Positions 7,807 to 16,740 of a stretch of 64,000 nucleotides of DNA are shown in pieces. The DNA is taken from contig NC_015172.1 in the NCBI RefSeq assembly GCF_000190635.1, positions 2,666,001 through 2,730,000 on the forward strand, in the 5' to 3' direction. Positions within the stretch are counted from its first letter, which is position 1; each line of letters begins with the position of its first letter. Source of the stretch: Syntrophobotulus glycolicus DSM 8271. Its GTDB lineage: Bacteria > Bacillota > Desulfitobacteriia > Desulfitobacteriales > Syntrophobotulaceae. The notes under the pieces are model-generated. The model saw only the letters and a list, made by a program, of their open reading frames with translations. It ran no database searches and had not been told where the DNA came from. The position numbers and the translations under genes were made by a program.

Positions 7807-8226
7807 ATGAACCATAAAATAAGTGCCTGCCTCATTGTAAAGAATGAGGAATCCTGTATTGAACAATGTCTCAAAAATGCAAGAAATTATGTGGATGAAA
7901 TACTGATGGTGGATACCGGTTCTACCGATAATACGGTGAATCTGGCCAGAAAATACGCGGATAGGATCTTGCATTTTAAATGGAATGATGACTTTTCCTC
8001 AGCCCGGAATTTTTCAATTCAGTCTGCTCAAAATGACTGGATAATTGTACTTGACGCCGATGAAACAGTAAAACAATGGGATGAAAAAAATATTAATCAT
8101 TTTATTAATAAAATGATCCAGACTGTCGACAAAACCGTTTTTAAGCAGAAAGGCTTGGAAATGGTTTTTCTGTGGCGAATAAATTCTGGTGAAGCGAACC
8201 AACAAAAATCAGATAAAAAGGGCTAA
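7807..8226 (+). pseudogene. Family 2 glycosyltransferase, truncated
   Basis: Begins at ATG 7807 (GGAGG upstream) with the typical bacterial GT2 start: SACLIVKNEESCIEQCL, then VDEILMVDTGSTDNTVNLA and WIIVLDADETVKQWDE (DxD at about residues 84-86). After about 100 residues the similarity stops and the frame runs into an unrelated tail of about 40 residues ending at 8226, whereas family members are several hundred residues long. The catalytic N-terminal half is intact, but the rest of the acceptor domain is gone. It probably decorated flagellin or cell-surface glycan. Confidence 0.75.
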
Positions 8227-8462
8227 CAGGTGGCAATAATCCCAGTTTCCTCTTCCACATCGCCAGTTTTTTCAAATTCATGCAAGCAAAAAAGAAGCGT
8301 CATCCCCCATAATAGAATCTGTTAATCATTTTCCACCATTTTTCTTCTTTCTCTCATCAAGAAATTTGTCACAATAGCTAAAGCTTTGTGTGGGAATTTA
8401 CGTATTAATAAAGTGTAAGCCAAAATAGAATTACAAAAATTTACAGGGGAGAAATTGTACAT

Positions 8463-9242
8463 ATGGATATTACCACTATTGTTGGCCTGCTTCTTGGCAT
8501 TATCGCGTTGTTAGGCGGCTTTATTCATGAAGGAGGAACACTTGGTTCTCTTCTTTCCGTATCAGCCTTTATGATTGTATTTGGGGGAACCCTGGGAGCG
8601 ACTTGTATCGGTATCCCGCTTGAGGAACTGAAAAAATTGCCCAAGTGGTTTCAAATTGCTTTCACCAATCAGTCCTTTGGTACGGAAAAGGCTTATCATA
8701 CTTTGGTCCATTTTGCTGAAAAAGCCCGTCAGGAGGGACTGCTCAGTCTTGAGCAGGAGCTGGAAACCGTTGACGATAAATTCACCAAACAGGGAATGCA
8801 GCTGATTATTGACGGGACCGACCCGGAAATCACCCGGAGTATTTTGGAATCCAATATCTCCGTTCTGGAGAACAGGCATAAAGTGGGGACCAGCTTCTTT
8901 GAAGCGGCAGGCGGTTTTGCTCCTACAATGGGGATTATCGGTACTGTGATGGGTCTGATCCAGGTTCTTGGGAATCTGACTGATCCTGACAGTCTCTCCG
9001 CCTCTATTGCGGCGGCCTTCACTGCCACTCTTTACGGCGTGGCTTCGGCAAACATCATGTTTCTGCCGATCGCCAATAAACTGAAAAGCAAAAATAAAAG
9101 TGAAGTTGAGACAATGGAAATGATCATGGATGGAATTATCTCTATTCAATCCGGAGAAAATCCCGCTATCCTGAAAGAAAAACTAAAAACCCATTTGGGG
9201 TATTTGCCTGAAAATAACAATACTCAAGAAATCCCGGAATAG
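8463..9242 (+). CDS. motA: Flagellar motor stator protein MotA
   Basis: 259 residues. Four hydrophobic segments are visible: two near the N-terminus (IVGLLLGIIALLGGFIHEG, LLSVSAFMIVFGG) and two around residues 150-200 (FAPTMGIIGTVMGLIQVL and AAAFTATLYGVASANIMFLPIA), with the large cytoplasmic loop of charged residues between them. This is the MotA/TolQ/ExbB pattern and a normal MotA length. With MotB it conducts ions that drive the flagellar rotor. GGGGAG precedes the ATG. motB follows 13 bp downstream in the same operon. Confidence 0.95.
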   Translation: MDITTIVGLLLGIIALLGGFIHEGGTLGSLLSVSAFMIVFGGTLGATCIGIPLEELKKLPKWFQIAFTNQSFGTEKAYHTLVHFAEKARQEGLLSLEQELETVDDKFTKQGMQLIIDGTDPEITRSILESNISVLENRHKVGTSFFEAAGGFAPTMGIIGTVMGLIQVLGNLTDPDSLSASIAAAFTATLYGVASANIMFLPIANKLKSKNKSEVETMEMIMDGIISIQSGENPAILKEKLKTHLGYLPENNNTQEIPE

Positions 9243-9255
9243 ATGGAGATAAAAT

Positions 9256-10077
9256 ATGGCCAGAAAAAAGCACTCCGAAGCACCAGAAAACCATGAAAGA
9301 TGGCTAATTACATACTCCGACCTGATCACCCTGCTGATGATCTTTTTTGTCGTGATGTATTCTATGAGCAAGGTCGATAACGACAAGTTCCGAGCAATGG
9401 CTGACGCGTTAAACATGACCCTGGGCGGCAGCCCGGGTCGAATCAGTATTGCTCAGACTTCAGGCGGCGACTCTTTGATTGAAACCGGAGGACCGCAAAA
9501 CAACCCTCAGTCCGCAAGCACCGATCCTGAAAGCTCCGGTCAACTGCAAAAAAATAACAGCGGCAATGTGGATATGGAAACCATGACCATCCTGGACATT
9601 AAAGCCAAGCTCGACCAGTTTTCCAAGGCAAACGGAATAGAAAGCAAGCTGATCTCCAGTACCGAAGAACGAGGACTGGTGGTCAGCATCCAGGATACCT
9701 TGCTGTTTCAGCCGGGGTCTGCTGAAATTTCCCCTAATGCCCTTGATATCCTCCAGAAAATCAGTTCGGTTTTAGCTGCGTCCCAAAACTATATTAAGGT
9801 CGAGGGCCACACCTGCACCCTGCCGATCCATACTTCCCAATACCGGAGCAATTGGGAGCTTTCCGTTATTCGGGCAACCAATGTCGTCCATATTCTTGCC
9901 GAAAGCGGGCAAATCAATTCCAAACGTCTTTCGGCGACAGGTTACGGTGAATTCCGTCCCATAGCAAGTAATGATACGGATGAAGGACGAATCAAGAATA
10001 GAAGAGTGGACTTAATCATCCTGCGTTCAAAATATGACGCGGTTGAGCCGGGCTTAGCCACGGCCGCCGCTCAGTAA
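9256..10077 (+). CDS. motB: Flagellar motor stator protein MotB
   Basis: 273 residues. One N-terminal membrane helix follows HERWLITYSDLITLLMIFF, where the Asp of YSD is the essential ion-carrying residue. Linker residues 60-110 are Ser/Gly/Asn-rich, and the C-terminal OmpA-like peptidoglycan-binding domain carries VEGHTCTLP and RIKNRRVDLIIL. Together with MotA it forms the stator anchored to the wall. The last 7 bp overlap the convergent M28 peptidase gene. Confidence 0.95.
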   Translation: MARKKHSEAPENHERWLITYSDLITLLMIFFVVMYSMSKVDNDKFRAMADALNMTLGGSPGRISIAQTSGGDSLIETGGPQNNPQSASTDPESSGQLQKNNSGNVDMETMTILDIKAKLDQFSKANGIESKLISSTEERGLVVSIQDTLLFQPGSAEISPNALDILQKISSVLAASQNYIKVEGHTCTLPIHTSQYRSNWELSVIRATNVVHILAESGQINSKRLSATGYGEFRPIASNDTDEGRIKNRRVDLIILRSKYDAVEPGLATAAAQ

Positions 10078-11108
10078 GCCAAGGCCTTAATCAGCTCACA
10101 GCCGATTCTTACGGTCTTGTCCACTTTGCCGGGATTGATCATGGACATGTTGTCTTCGGGGGTATGGTTCTTGTCCAGCCAATTCCTGCTTAACATTGTC
10201 ACGGCAGGAACACCCATGTTATTGAAACTGATCTCATCACTATGATGCCCGTTTCCCGAAACCAACTGGATACCGGCCCCGTTTTTTTGAACAGCTTCGC
10301 GGACCTTTTCTGTGAGGGGGTTTTTCCCGGAAGCCCACATGATATAATCATTCTGGTCGCCGTTGCCTACCGTGTCTAAATTCACGACGGCCTCAATCGC
10401 TTTTAGGGGAACTGTCGGATGATGAACGAAAAAATCCGATCCGATGTAACCCATTTCTTCAGCACTCCAAAAAGCCGCAATGATTGTTTTGGCGGGACTA
10501 CGCCCGTTATAAGCTTCTTTGGTAAAATACCGCATGATTTCCAAAACACATCCGCAGCCTGAGGCATTATCATTGGCTCCCGCACAGAGTTTTCCCTGAA
10601 AATACCCGAGATGATCATAATGAGCGGATAAGAGAATATATTGGCCTTGCTCCCTTCCGGGAAGCCCTCCCAGAACATTGGCTGAAGGCAAATACAGACC
10701 GCCCGCTTCTTTCGGCCGGAAAAGCGCCCTTCCATTAATCAGCCGTTCTTCCATCGGCGGAAAAGAAAACAGCTGCAAGTATTGATCGTTTCCCATCGGA
10801 TGTAGACCGATCTGGCGAAGTTCGTTTTCTAAATAAATCAAGGCTTTTGTTTCGCCTGATGTTCCGGCCCTGCGGCCTTCCATTTTTGAACCGGAAAGAT
10901 TCTTGATATCATCTATTGCTTTCCGCCCAAATGCTTGTATTTTTTGTTCTGCGCCATTTTCTTCCAATGGCGGCATTTGCAAAGCAGTTTTCGGATCTCC
11001 CAGCCAGTTTTCGACCGCTCCCGCTATTCTGCCCGGAAAAGCTGTCCAAGGCAGCATGAGGGCCCCAAAACCAAAAAGCATTTTCAAAAACGTTCTGCGT
11101 GTCGGCAT
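10071..11108 (-). CDS. M28-family zinc aminopeptidase, Tat-exported
   Basis: 345 residues. The N-terminus MPTRRTFLKMLFGFGALM carries a twin-arginine motif (RRTFLK) and hydrophobic segment, so export by the Tat route is likely. The M28 zinc ligands appear in order: SAHYDHLG (His), GANDNASGCG (Asp), SAEEMGYIGS (catalytic Glu pair), NLDTVG (Asp), NGHHSDEISF (His). Such enzymes remove N-terminal residues from peptides outside the cytoplasm; the exact substrate is unknown. It is divergent from yaaR and convergent with motB. Start ATG 11108 has a weak ribosome binding site. Confidence 0.9.
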   Translation of the reverse strand: MPTRRTFLKMLFGFGALMLPWTAFPGRIAGAVENWLGDPKTALQMPPLEENGAEQKIQAFGRKAIDDIKNLSGSKMEGRRAGTSGETKALIYLENELRQIGLHPMGNDQYLQLFSFPPMEERLINGRALFRPKEAGGLYLPSANVLGGLPGREQGQYILLSAHYDHLGYFQGKLCAGANDNASGCGCVLEIMRYFTKEAYNGRSPAKTIIAAFWSAEEMGYIGSDFFVHHPTVPLKAIEAVVNLDTVGNGDQNDYIMWASGKNPLTEKVREAVQKNGAGIQLVSGNGHHSDEISFNNMGVPAVTMLSRNWLDKNHTPEDNMSMINPGKVDKTVRIGCELIKALAY

Positions 11109-11139
11109 GATTATTTCTACCTTTCAGGGAGGATTTTAT

Positions 11140-11583
11140 ATGGCTATTCGGATCGACAGCTCCAAACAATCGGCAATTTCGGAAAATATTGATACACATT
11201 CTACATCGGAAAAAAACAGGGCTGAGTTTAGCCATATTTTATCTCAAACCACCAAGTTGAACAGCAAGGAGCTTGAGGATTTTTTACTCAAGCTGGACCT
11301 GCAGGGCAAAAAACTTTCCGAATCCCTTTCTGTAACAGATTTGCACGATTTTAAAAATATGGTGAAAAAGTTTCTCCAATCTACTTTTGGTCAAAGCCGC
11401 ACCATGCAGGAAGAATCCTATTGGGATTTTCGCGGCCAGCCGAAGGTCATGGCCAGAGTGACCAAAATCAATCAAGCCCTGGAAGATTTAGGCCGGCAAA
11501 TTCTTTCATCCCAGGCGGAACCTTTGAGAGTTCTGGAGAAAATAGGTGAGATCAGAGGTTTAATTGTTGATTTGTTTGCCTGA
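11140..11583 (+). CDS. YaaR-family protein (DUF327)
   Basis: 147 residues from ATG 11140, with GGGAGG ten bases upstream. Mostly helical and charged; the family-typical C-terminal half reads KNMVKKFLQSTFGQS ... DFRGQPKVMARVTKINQALEDL, ending IGEIRGLIVDLFA. The family is widespread in motile or spore-forming Firmicutes and its function is not settled. Here it lies between motAB and cheR, which suggests a motility-related role. Confidence 0.8.
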   Translation: MAIRIDSSKQSAISENIDTHSTSEKNRAEFSHILSQTTKLNSKELEDFLLKLDLQGKKLSESLSVTDLHDFKNMVKKFLQSTFGQSRTMQEESYWDFRGQPKVMARVTKINQALEDLGRQILSSQAEPLRVLEKIGEIRGLIVDLFA

Positions 11584-11635
11584 TCACTGATATGATATTC
11601 TCAATATTTCATCACCATTATTGGAGGTTACAGCT

Positions 11636-12436
11636 TTGCACAACTCGCCTATCCTGACTTATGAACAATTTATCAAAGCCTTCCTTCATTTGAGCGGGCT
11701 TGACTTAAACTATTATAAAGAGAACCAAATGAGAAGACGGATCAATGCCTTTATGAATAACAATAATTTCCAGGAAAACTATCATGATTTTACCCTTGCC
11801 CTAAAAAGAGATCCGCTCCTCTTTGACTCTTTTTTTAAGCACCTGACAATTAATGTTTCTCAATTTTTTCGTGATCAAAGGCTGTGGGATATTTTGAGAA
11901 CAACGATTTTGCCCCTGATCGTAAACAACCGGCCTTCTGTCAGGCTCTGGAGCGCCGGGTGTTCAAGCGGCCAGGAAGCTTATAGTCTCGGGATAATGAT
12001 GCAATCGTCCTTTCCCCAGGTGAAATACAATATCCTGGCGAGTGACATTGATGTCAATGTGCTCAAACATGCTCAAAACGGTTTGTATGAAGAAAGGGAT
12101 TTTATCAGCACCCCCCCGGAGTTTTTGGAGAAATATTTTACTCAATCAAATGGCAAATATCAAATTAAAGAGATCATCAAAAAAAATGTCCGCTTTGTCG
12201 AACAAAATCTCTTGACCGACCGCTTTGATTCAGGGTTTGACTTCATCGCCTGCCGCAATGTGGTGATCTATTTTACTGATGAAGCCAAAGAAATTCTATA
12301 TAAAAAATTTATTGCTTCTTTGAATCCCGGAGGTATCCTGTTTACCGGCAGCACGGAGCATCTATTCGGCTACAATCTGCTCGGATTGAAGCCTATCGCT
12401 TCTTTTTTCTATCAAAAGAAAGAGAAAACCGGATGA
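11636..12436 (+). CDS. cheR: Chemotaxis receptor methyltransferase CheR
   Basis: 266 residues from TTG 11636, chosen because GGAGG at 11623-11627 is correctly spaced; an in-frame TTG at 11621 would overlap that site. An N-terminal helical CheR domain (LDLNYYKENQMRRRINAFM) is followed by the SAM-binding domain with VSQFFRD, LWSAGCSSGQEAYSLGIMM and FDFIACRNVVIYF. It methylates glutamates of chemoreceptors at the membrane. No other che gene is adjacent, but motAB and yaaR are. A terminator follows at 12493. Confidence 0.9.
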   Translation: MHNSPILTYEQFIKAFLHLSGLDLNYYKENQMRRRINAFMNNNNFQENYHDFTLALKRDPLLFDSFFKHLTINVSQFFRDQRLWDILRTTILPLIVNNRPSVRLWSAGCSSGQEAYSLGIMMQSSFPQVKYNILASDIDVNVLKHAQNGLYEERDFISTPPEFLEKYFTQSNGKYQIKEIIKKNVRFVEQNLLTDRFDSGFDFIACRNVVIYFTDEAKEILYKKFIASLNPGGILFTGSTEHLFGYNLLGLKPIASFFYQKKEKTG

Positions 12437-12492
12437 CCGCCACTCCAAATCATGACCACCTGCTCTGGGGGTGTTTTCGTTAACCAATAAAG

Positions 12493-12518
12493 CCGCACTT
12501 TCAAAAAGAAGTGCGGCT
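12493..12518 (+). terminator. Rho-independent terminator after cheR
   Basis: Stem GCCGCACTT / AAGTGCGGC with an 8-base loop, followed by a short T-containing tract. It separates cheR from the ytvI-like gene. Confidence 0.65.
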
Positions 12519-12604
12519 ATTGTATCTTCCTGATGATATCCTATGATATAATTTGTCTGATCAACTCAGATCAATCGAATATTATTAGAGAAAGCGAAAA
12601 ACCT

Positions 12605-13711
12605 ATGAAAGATCCTGATACCTTTGATCAAAAAAGAGATCTTATTTTATTTGCGAAAAAAGTCCTGATTACTGTCGGCATACTTTTGGCCACAGTTGCG
12701 ATCCCTTATGTACTGATGAAAACTTTTCCCTTTTTTCTGCCGTTTATTCTCGCTTATGTCACAGCTTTGTTTCTGGAACCGGCTATTGCTTTTATGGTCA
12801 ATAAATGGTCTTTCCAAAGAAGTCTTGCCGTAACCCTGATTTATTTGATCTTTGTCGGGATTCTCGCTGTATTGGCTTATTTCATTACGCATAAAATATA
12901 TCTTGAAATATTGAATGTCATCAGTTATTTTCAGGAGCATTCCATCCAGACCCTAAGCAATCAGTTTCTTCTCACCTGGAAAGGTTATGTAGGTAACACC
13001 TATTCATTGCTGCCGGCAGAAGTGATCATCAGAATCAATGAAGGGGTCAGCCAGTTTGTCAACAGCTTGGCTAGTTTAAATATCGCCGCAAATATTGTTG
13101 CTTATACCTCAGCCTTTTCTCTCAAAATCCCTAATTTTTTCTTTGACAGCCTGATCTATTTTATCTCGGTATTCTTGTTTTGCCAAACCTTGACCTCCAT
13201 GCACAGTTGGCTTTTTGGTTTATTCCGATACTCTTCCAAGAAGAAAATTATTGTTGTGCTGAGCGACCTGCGCCGGGCATTATTAGGCTTTATTATCGCC
13301 CACTTTATTTTAAGCGCTGTAACCCTTCTCGTCAGCTTTATCGGACTGACCCTGCTGGGAATCAAATTTAAGGTTTCCCTTGGCTTCATCATTTTTATCT
13401 TTGACTTTATTCCGATCATCGGAATCAGCACGATCTATTTTATTTGGGCTCTGCTCTCCTTCATTCAGGGGGAAATATTTCTTGGAACCGGCCTGCTGGT
13501 CTTGCTGGTCCTGGCAATTGTCATCAGAAAAATTATCGAACCGAAGGTCCTCAGTGAGCAACTGGGCCTGAGCGCCCTGACTACCTTAATCTGCATTTGG
13601 GTCGGCCTGAAAACATTGGGAATTGTCGGGGTGATCCTGTTCCCTCTCACTCTGATCTTGATAAAGACCTTGATAAAGGTCGGGCTGATTGACTATAAGA
13701 TAAAATTTTGA
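12605..13711 (+). CDS. AI-2E family permease (YtvI-like, sporulation-associated)
   Basis: 368 residues from ATG 12605; the frame opens at 12533 but the extra N-terminal residues are not family-like. About eight membrane segments can be picked out, starting with KKVLITVGILLATVAIPYVL and FILAYVTALFLEPAIAF, then a soluble stretch and a C-terminal run ending GVILFPLTLILIKTLIKVGLI. The motif FIFDFIPIIGI is typical of the AI-2E/PerM family. Members called YtvI are made in sporulating Firmicutes; transported substrate is unknown. A bidirectional terminator follows. Confidence 0.8.
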   Translation: MKDPDTFDQKRDLILFAKKVLITVGILLATVAIPYVLMKTFPFFLPFILAYVTALFLEPAIAFMVNKWSFQRSLAVTLIYLIFVGILAVLAYFITHKIYLEILNVISYFQEHSIQTLSNQFLLTWKGYVGNTYSLLPAEVIIRINEGVSQFVNSLASLNIAANIVAYTSAFSLKIPNFFFDSLIYFISVFLFCQTLTSMHSWLFGLFRYSSKKKIIVVLSDLRRALLGFIIAHFILSAVTLLVSFIGLTLLGIKFKVSLGFIIFIFDFIPIIGISTIYFIWALLSFIQGEIFLGTGLLVLLVLAIVIRKIIEPKVLSEQLGLSALTTLICIWVGLKTLGIVGVILFPLTLILIKTLIKVGLIDYKIKF

Positions 13712-13718
13712 GTTGATG

Positions 13719-13746
13719 CCCGAGCTGTCCATCCGTACAGCTCGGG
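13719..13746. terminator. Bidirectional terminator between convergent genes
   Basis: Perfect 10-bp stem CCCGAGCTGT / ACAGCTCGGG with an 8-base loop between the 3' ends of the permease and the leftward ABC ATPase gene. Confidence 0.7.
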
Positions 13747-13761
13747 TACACCATCTTCGTA

Positions 13762-14775
13762 CTATTTCCAACTGGAATACACGCTGGCAATCACCTGCTC
13801 AATCGGAGCTTTTTTTATTTCGACATCACAAACCCCGTCAAATTCAGATAGGAGCCGCATAAGAGTTTTAATCGGAGTTTGGGCAAGGTCAATCTCAAAC
13901 TCATGAACACCATTTTCCGATGACAATAGCGCCGCGTTTTGAAGCGCCGGCCTAAATCCATTTTCCGTAGTCACAACAACACGAGTCAGATTTCCGGTGA
14001 TTTTTCTTAATCCATCAAAGTCGCCATCATAGGCGATCTTGCCATCTGCAATCATTAGAATACGTTGCGCCATTTCCTCAAGGTCATCCATGTCATGGCT
14101 TGTAACGATGATGGTAACTCCGTCCTCACGATTGATCTTTTTGAGGAAGTCAATCATCTGACGTTTTGCGACAACGTCAAGTCCAAGTGTTGGCTCATCA
14201 AGCAAGATGATTTCAGGCGAATGCAATAGCATCATGGCAAGATCGGCCCGCATGCGTTGTCCGAGACTGAGCTCTCTGGCAAATGTTTTGAGCAGCCCGC
14301 CGATATCCAGAAGTTCCGTCATCATGGCAAGATTTTTACGGTACAGCGGCTCTGGAATGTTCCACACCACCTTTTTCCACTCAAAACTTTGGATGACCGG
14401 ATGATCCCACCAAAGTTCGGTGCGATTGCCAAACAACACTCCCAGCTTTGACATCAACTCCCTGCGCTGCTTTTGGGGAGACATGGACAGCACAGAGATT
14501 TCGCCGGAAGTGGGCAGCAACATCCCTGACAATAGTTTCATGGTCGTGCTTTTTCCCGCGCCATTCGGCCCGGCATAAGCGACAAATTCTCCTTTTCCAA
14601 TGTCAAATGCAACATCCGAAAGCGCCGCTATGACTTTCTTCTCGGGCTTAATAAGGTTTCTCAAAATGCCTTTGCCCGAATTGTCCCTTTGCCATTGTGT
14701 AAAGTTTTTTGTTACATTGAATAAGCTAACGGCGGAAGCCGTAGGGAACGTATCTGTTAGAGCCTTTTCTGACAT
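13762..14775 (-). CDS. ABC transporter ATP-binding protein (ABC-2 exporter)
   Basis: 337 residues. All nucleotide-binding motifs are present: Walker A GPNGAGKSTTMK, Q-loop region FGNRTELWW, signature LSLGQRMRADLAMML, Walker B IILLDEPTLGLD and switch His in TSHDMDD. A C-terminal extension of about 80 residues with a small ferredoxin-like end resembles the drug-export (DrrA/NatA type) group. It is the last gene of a three-gene exporter operon and overlaps the preceding permease gene by 50 bp. Substrate unknown; the small upstream ORF is the only clue. Confidence 0.9.
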   Translation of the reverse strand: MSEKALTDTFPTASAVSLFNVTKNFTQWQRDNSGKGILRNLIKPEKKVIAALSDVAFDIGKGEFVAYAGPNGAGKSTTMKLLSGMLLPTSGEISVLSMSPQKQRRELMSKLGVLFGNRTELWWDHPVIQSFEWKKVVWNIPEPLYRKNLAMMTELLDIGGLLKTFARELSLGQRMRADLAMMLLHSPEIILLDEPTLGLDVVAKRQMIDFLKKINREDGVTIIVTSHDMDDLEEMAQRILMIADGKIAYDGDFDGLRKITGNLTRVVVTTENGFRPALQNAALLSSENGVHEFEIDLAQTPIKTLMRLLSEFDGVCDVEIKKAPIEQVIASVYSSWK

Positions 14776-15574
14776 AGTCGTTCAGTCCTCTCTTGAAAAT
14801 ATAACTTGCAATAAAAGATAGAATGATCGCATACAGCATGGGATAGTAGGCGCTTAACCCCAGAGGGGGCTTGCCCAAGAGGCATAACGACGGGAACCAT
14901 GCCATCAATCCTTCGGGGAGAATCGTTAATAGTGGGATTTGAACAAACAGGGGCATCCCAGACAATGGGAATGTGCTCATGAACCATGTTCCTTCTATCG
15001 CCGTATAGGAGATTTCTTCAGCGGCTACGGGCGCATAAAACGCCATGCTTGATACGAGATAGGCCCGCGCCACAATAACTGCCATCGTCATCAGCAGATA
15101 TGCGGCCAGAGATAATATCCAGCCGAACGAAACCTGCAATCCCAATCTGCTGACCGCGATAATCATCAAAATCACGCCGACAACAAAATTGCTGCCGCCC
15201 GTAAATGGAGTAAAGCCGCATGTGGCCAATTGTACTTTTATCGGCAAGGGTTGGGTAAACAGGTGCTCAAGCTGTCCTCTCCCGATAATCCTTGAGATAT
15301 GAATGTTGTTCGCCGAGCCGAACATCATGAAGATGCCGGTTGTCAACGTGGAATAGGCCATCATAAACAACACTTCATCAGCGCTCATCCCACCGATGCC
15401 ACCAAACCGGACTGAGATTAGAAATACACCGGACACAATAGAGAGATTGGAAATCATATCTGCGCTAATGATGGCCAAGGCATATTTGGTGTCGCGCAGG
15501 AGCCATGCCAAATCCATTTTTGCCGATATGCCAAGCAGTTTTATCATGCGTACGAACGTAATTTTATCCGCCAT
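14726..15574 (-). CDS. ABC-2 type permease, second subunit
   Basis: 282 residues from ATG 15574 (AGGAAGGA upstream). About six membrane segments, for example ADMISNLSIVSGVFLISV, TGGSNFVVGVILMIIAVS and YYPMLYAIILSFIASYIF, with the family-typical GRGQLEHLFTQPLPIKVQL in the first cytoplasmic loop. It forms the membrane channel with the permease encoded just upstream; the two genes overlap by about 10 bp, so they are translationally coupled. Substrate unknown. Confidence 0.85.
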   Translation of the reverse strand: MADKITFVRMIKLLGISAKMDLAWLLRDTKYALAIISADMISNLSIVSGVFLISVRFGGIGGMSADEVLFMMAYSTLTTGIFMMFGSANNIHISRIIGRGQLEHLFTQPLPIKVQLATCGFTPFTGGSNFVVGVILMIIAVSRLGLQVSFGWILSLAAYLLMTMAVIVARAYLVSSMAFYAPVAAEEISYTAIEGTWFMSTFPLSGMPLFVQIPLLTILPEGLMAWFPSLCLLGKPPLGLSAYYPMLYAIILSFIASYIFKRGLNDYVRKGSNRYVPYGFRR

Positions 15575-16331
15575 AACTGACCATTCCTTCCTGAGATTTT
15601 CGAAACGCAAGTAGGGCCAGCGGCCAAAGAATTAAATTCCAGATAATCTGTAAGGTCATTGTTTCACCTGCGTTCGCCGCCCCTGCAAATATGGATAGCG
15701 GCGCCCCACCGAGTGATGCAAAAGGCTGGTACCTCATGGCCTCCGCAAGTCCGAACGGCAATAGGCTAATCGGAATAACTGTTCCTGAAAGAATGGAAAC
15801 AATCGCCATGCGTATTCGGTAAATCAGCCAGTTCATATTTCTCAGCTTAATGGATAAACACGCGAACAGAAAATCCACAGCAAATCCAAGGGAGATACAA
15901 AGCAAGAGGCTGAATAGAAAGTATGGCGATGCCGGCATCAGATTGACGCCCAATAACGGCGAGAAAAACGCCATCGGCAGAGAAAACAACAGCAGCATCG
16001 GCATCCAGCCTCCTGCCGTCAGAGCTGCGAGCTGGCCGAGCACCGGAAGCGGTCTGCCGTAGAGCTTCAGCAACACTCCTTCGGAAAGCCATCCGGACGC
16101 AGGTGTTTTAACAACCAGCATATCTGCCAGAAGCGCACTGGCGACGGTATATGTGAGCATTTGCTCAAGGGTCATATCAACTTTTGCACCTGACGACATG
16201 ACCACCTTCCATAAAAAGACCAGAGGAATGAGTGTGGATATCCTGATGATGATGTCCGGCAGCAGATAAATGATGCCACCGTTTGTCTTTTCAAGCGCAG
16301 ATAACTGCGCGGTTTTCAAATATTTCGTCAT
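15564..16331 (-). CDS. ABC-2 type permease, first subunit
   Basis: 255 residues from ATG 16331, selected because CAAGGAG lies nine bases upstream; the frame is open to 16415 but that stretch overlaps the attenuator hairpin. About six membrane helices, with SEGVLLKLYGRPLPVLGQLAAL matching the loop seen in the partner permease. It heads the transporter part of the operon, downstream of a 67-codon ORF and a terminator-like hairpin. Confidence 0.85.
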   Translation of the reverse strand: MTKYLKTAQLSALEKTNGGIIYLLPDIIIRISTLIPLVFLWKVVMSSGAKVDMTLEQMLTYTVASALLADMLVVKTPASGWLSEGVLLKLYGRPLPVLGQLAALTAGGWMPMLLLFSLPMAFFSPLLGVNLMPASPYFLFSLLLCISLGFAVDFLFACLSIKLRNMNWLIYRIRMAIVSILSGTVIPISLLPFGLAEAMRYQPFASLGGAPLSIFAGAANAGETMTLQIIWNLILWPLALLAFRKSQEGMVSYGG

Positions 16332-16364
16332 ATAGAGTTGCTCCTTGTGCGTAATTTTGGACGC

Positions 16365-16399
16365 AAAAATGCCCGGATATCCGTTTGAATACCCGGGCA
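16365..16399 (-). terminator. Attenuator-like terminator between small ORF and ABC genes
   Basis: On the minus strand TGCCCGG pairs with CCGGGCA across a 16-base loop and is followed directly by TTTTTG. It lies after the 67-codon ORF and 34 bp before the first permease start, so partial termination would set the ratio of small peptide to transporter. Confidence 0.65.
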
Positions 16400-16425
16400 A
16401 CTCACACAGCAGCAAACCTGACTAA

Positions 16426-16629
16426 TCAGGCAAAACTATGATGAGGCAAGAGGCATTCAAAACGGCCAAATTGGGCGTAATTATCCTGTGAAAGCCCAAT
16501 CCCGGCACAAATAACCGGCAAAAGGGCACAATTCTCCCCTACCGCCGCATTTTTGAATGCATAACCTTTAATGCACTCGCAATAATTTGCAAACACGTTT
16601 TCTCGGCTTGCGAATAACGTAGTGTTCAT
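16426..16629 (-). CDS. 67-residue Cys-containing peptide upstream of ABC exporter
   Basis: The start ATG 16629 has AAGGTGGT, a full match to the 16S rRNA tail, eight bases upstream, and a good promoter lies further upstream. The product begins MNTTLFASRENVFANYCECIKG and contains five Cys (NYCECI, ENCALL, VICAG, FECLL) in a moderately hydrophobic C-terminal half ending LPHHSFA. No signal peptide and no recognised family. It could be a regulatory leader peptide, an exported peptide or a peptide precursor. The in-frame GTG at 16638 is a weaker start. No modification gene lies beside it. Confidence 0.55.
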   Translation of the reverse strand: MNTTLFASRENVFANYCECIKGYAFKNAAVGENCALLPVICAGIGLSQDNYAQFGRFECLLPHHSFA

Positions 16630-16662
16630 ACCTCTCACCACCTTTCATCAACAATTAGACTT

Positions 16663-16691
16663 AATTTACCATGAGGGGATAATAAAGTCAA
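16663..16691 (-). promoter_or_regulatory. Sigma-A type promoter for peptide/ABC operon
   Basis: TTGACT (-35, minus strand at 16691-16686) and TAAATT (-10, 16668-16663) are separated by 17 bp, about 35 bp upstream of the small ORF start. Confidence 0.6.
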
Positions 16692-16740
16692 TTCCCAATT
16701 TTCATTCATCAACTCGCTTTTTTGTTTAATATCTTCTTTT

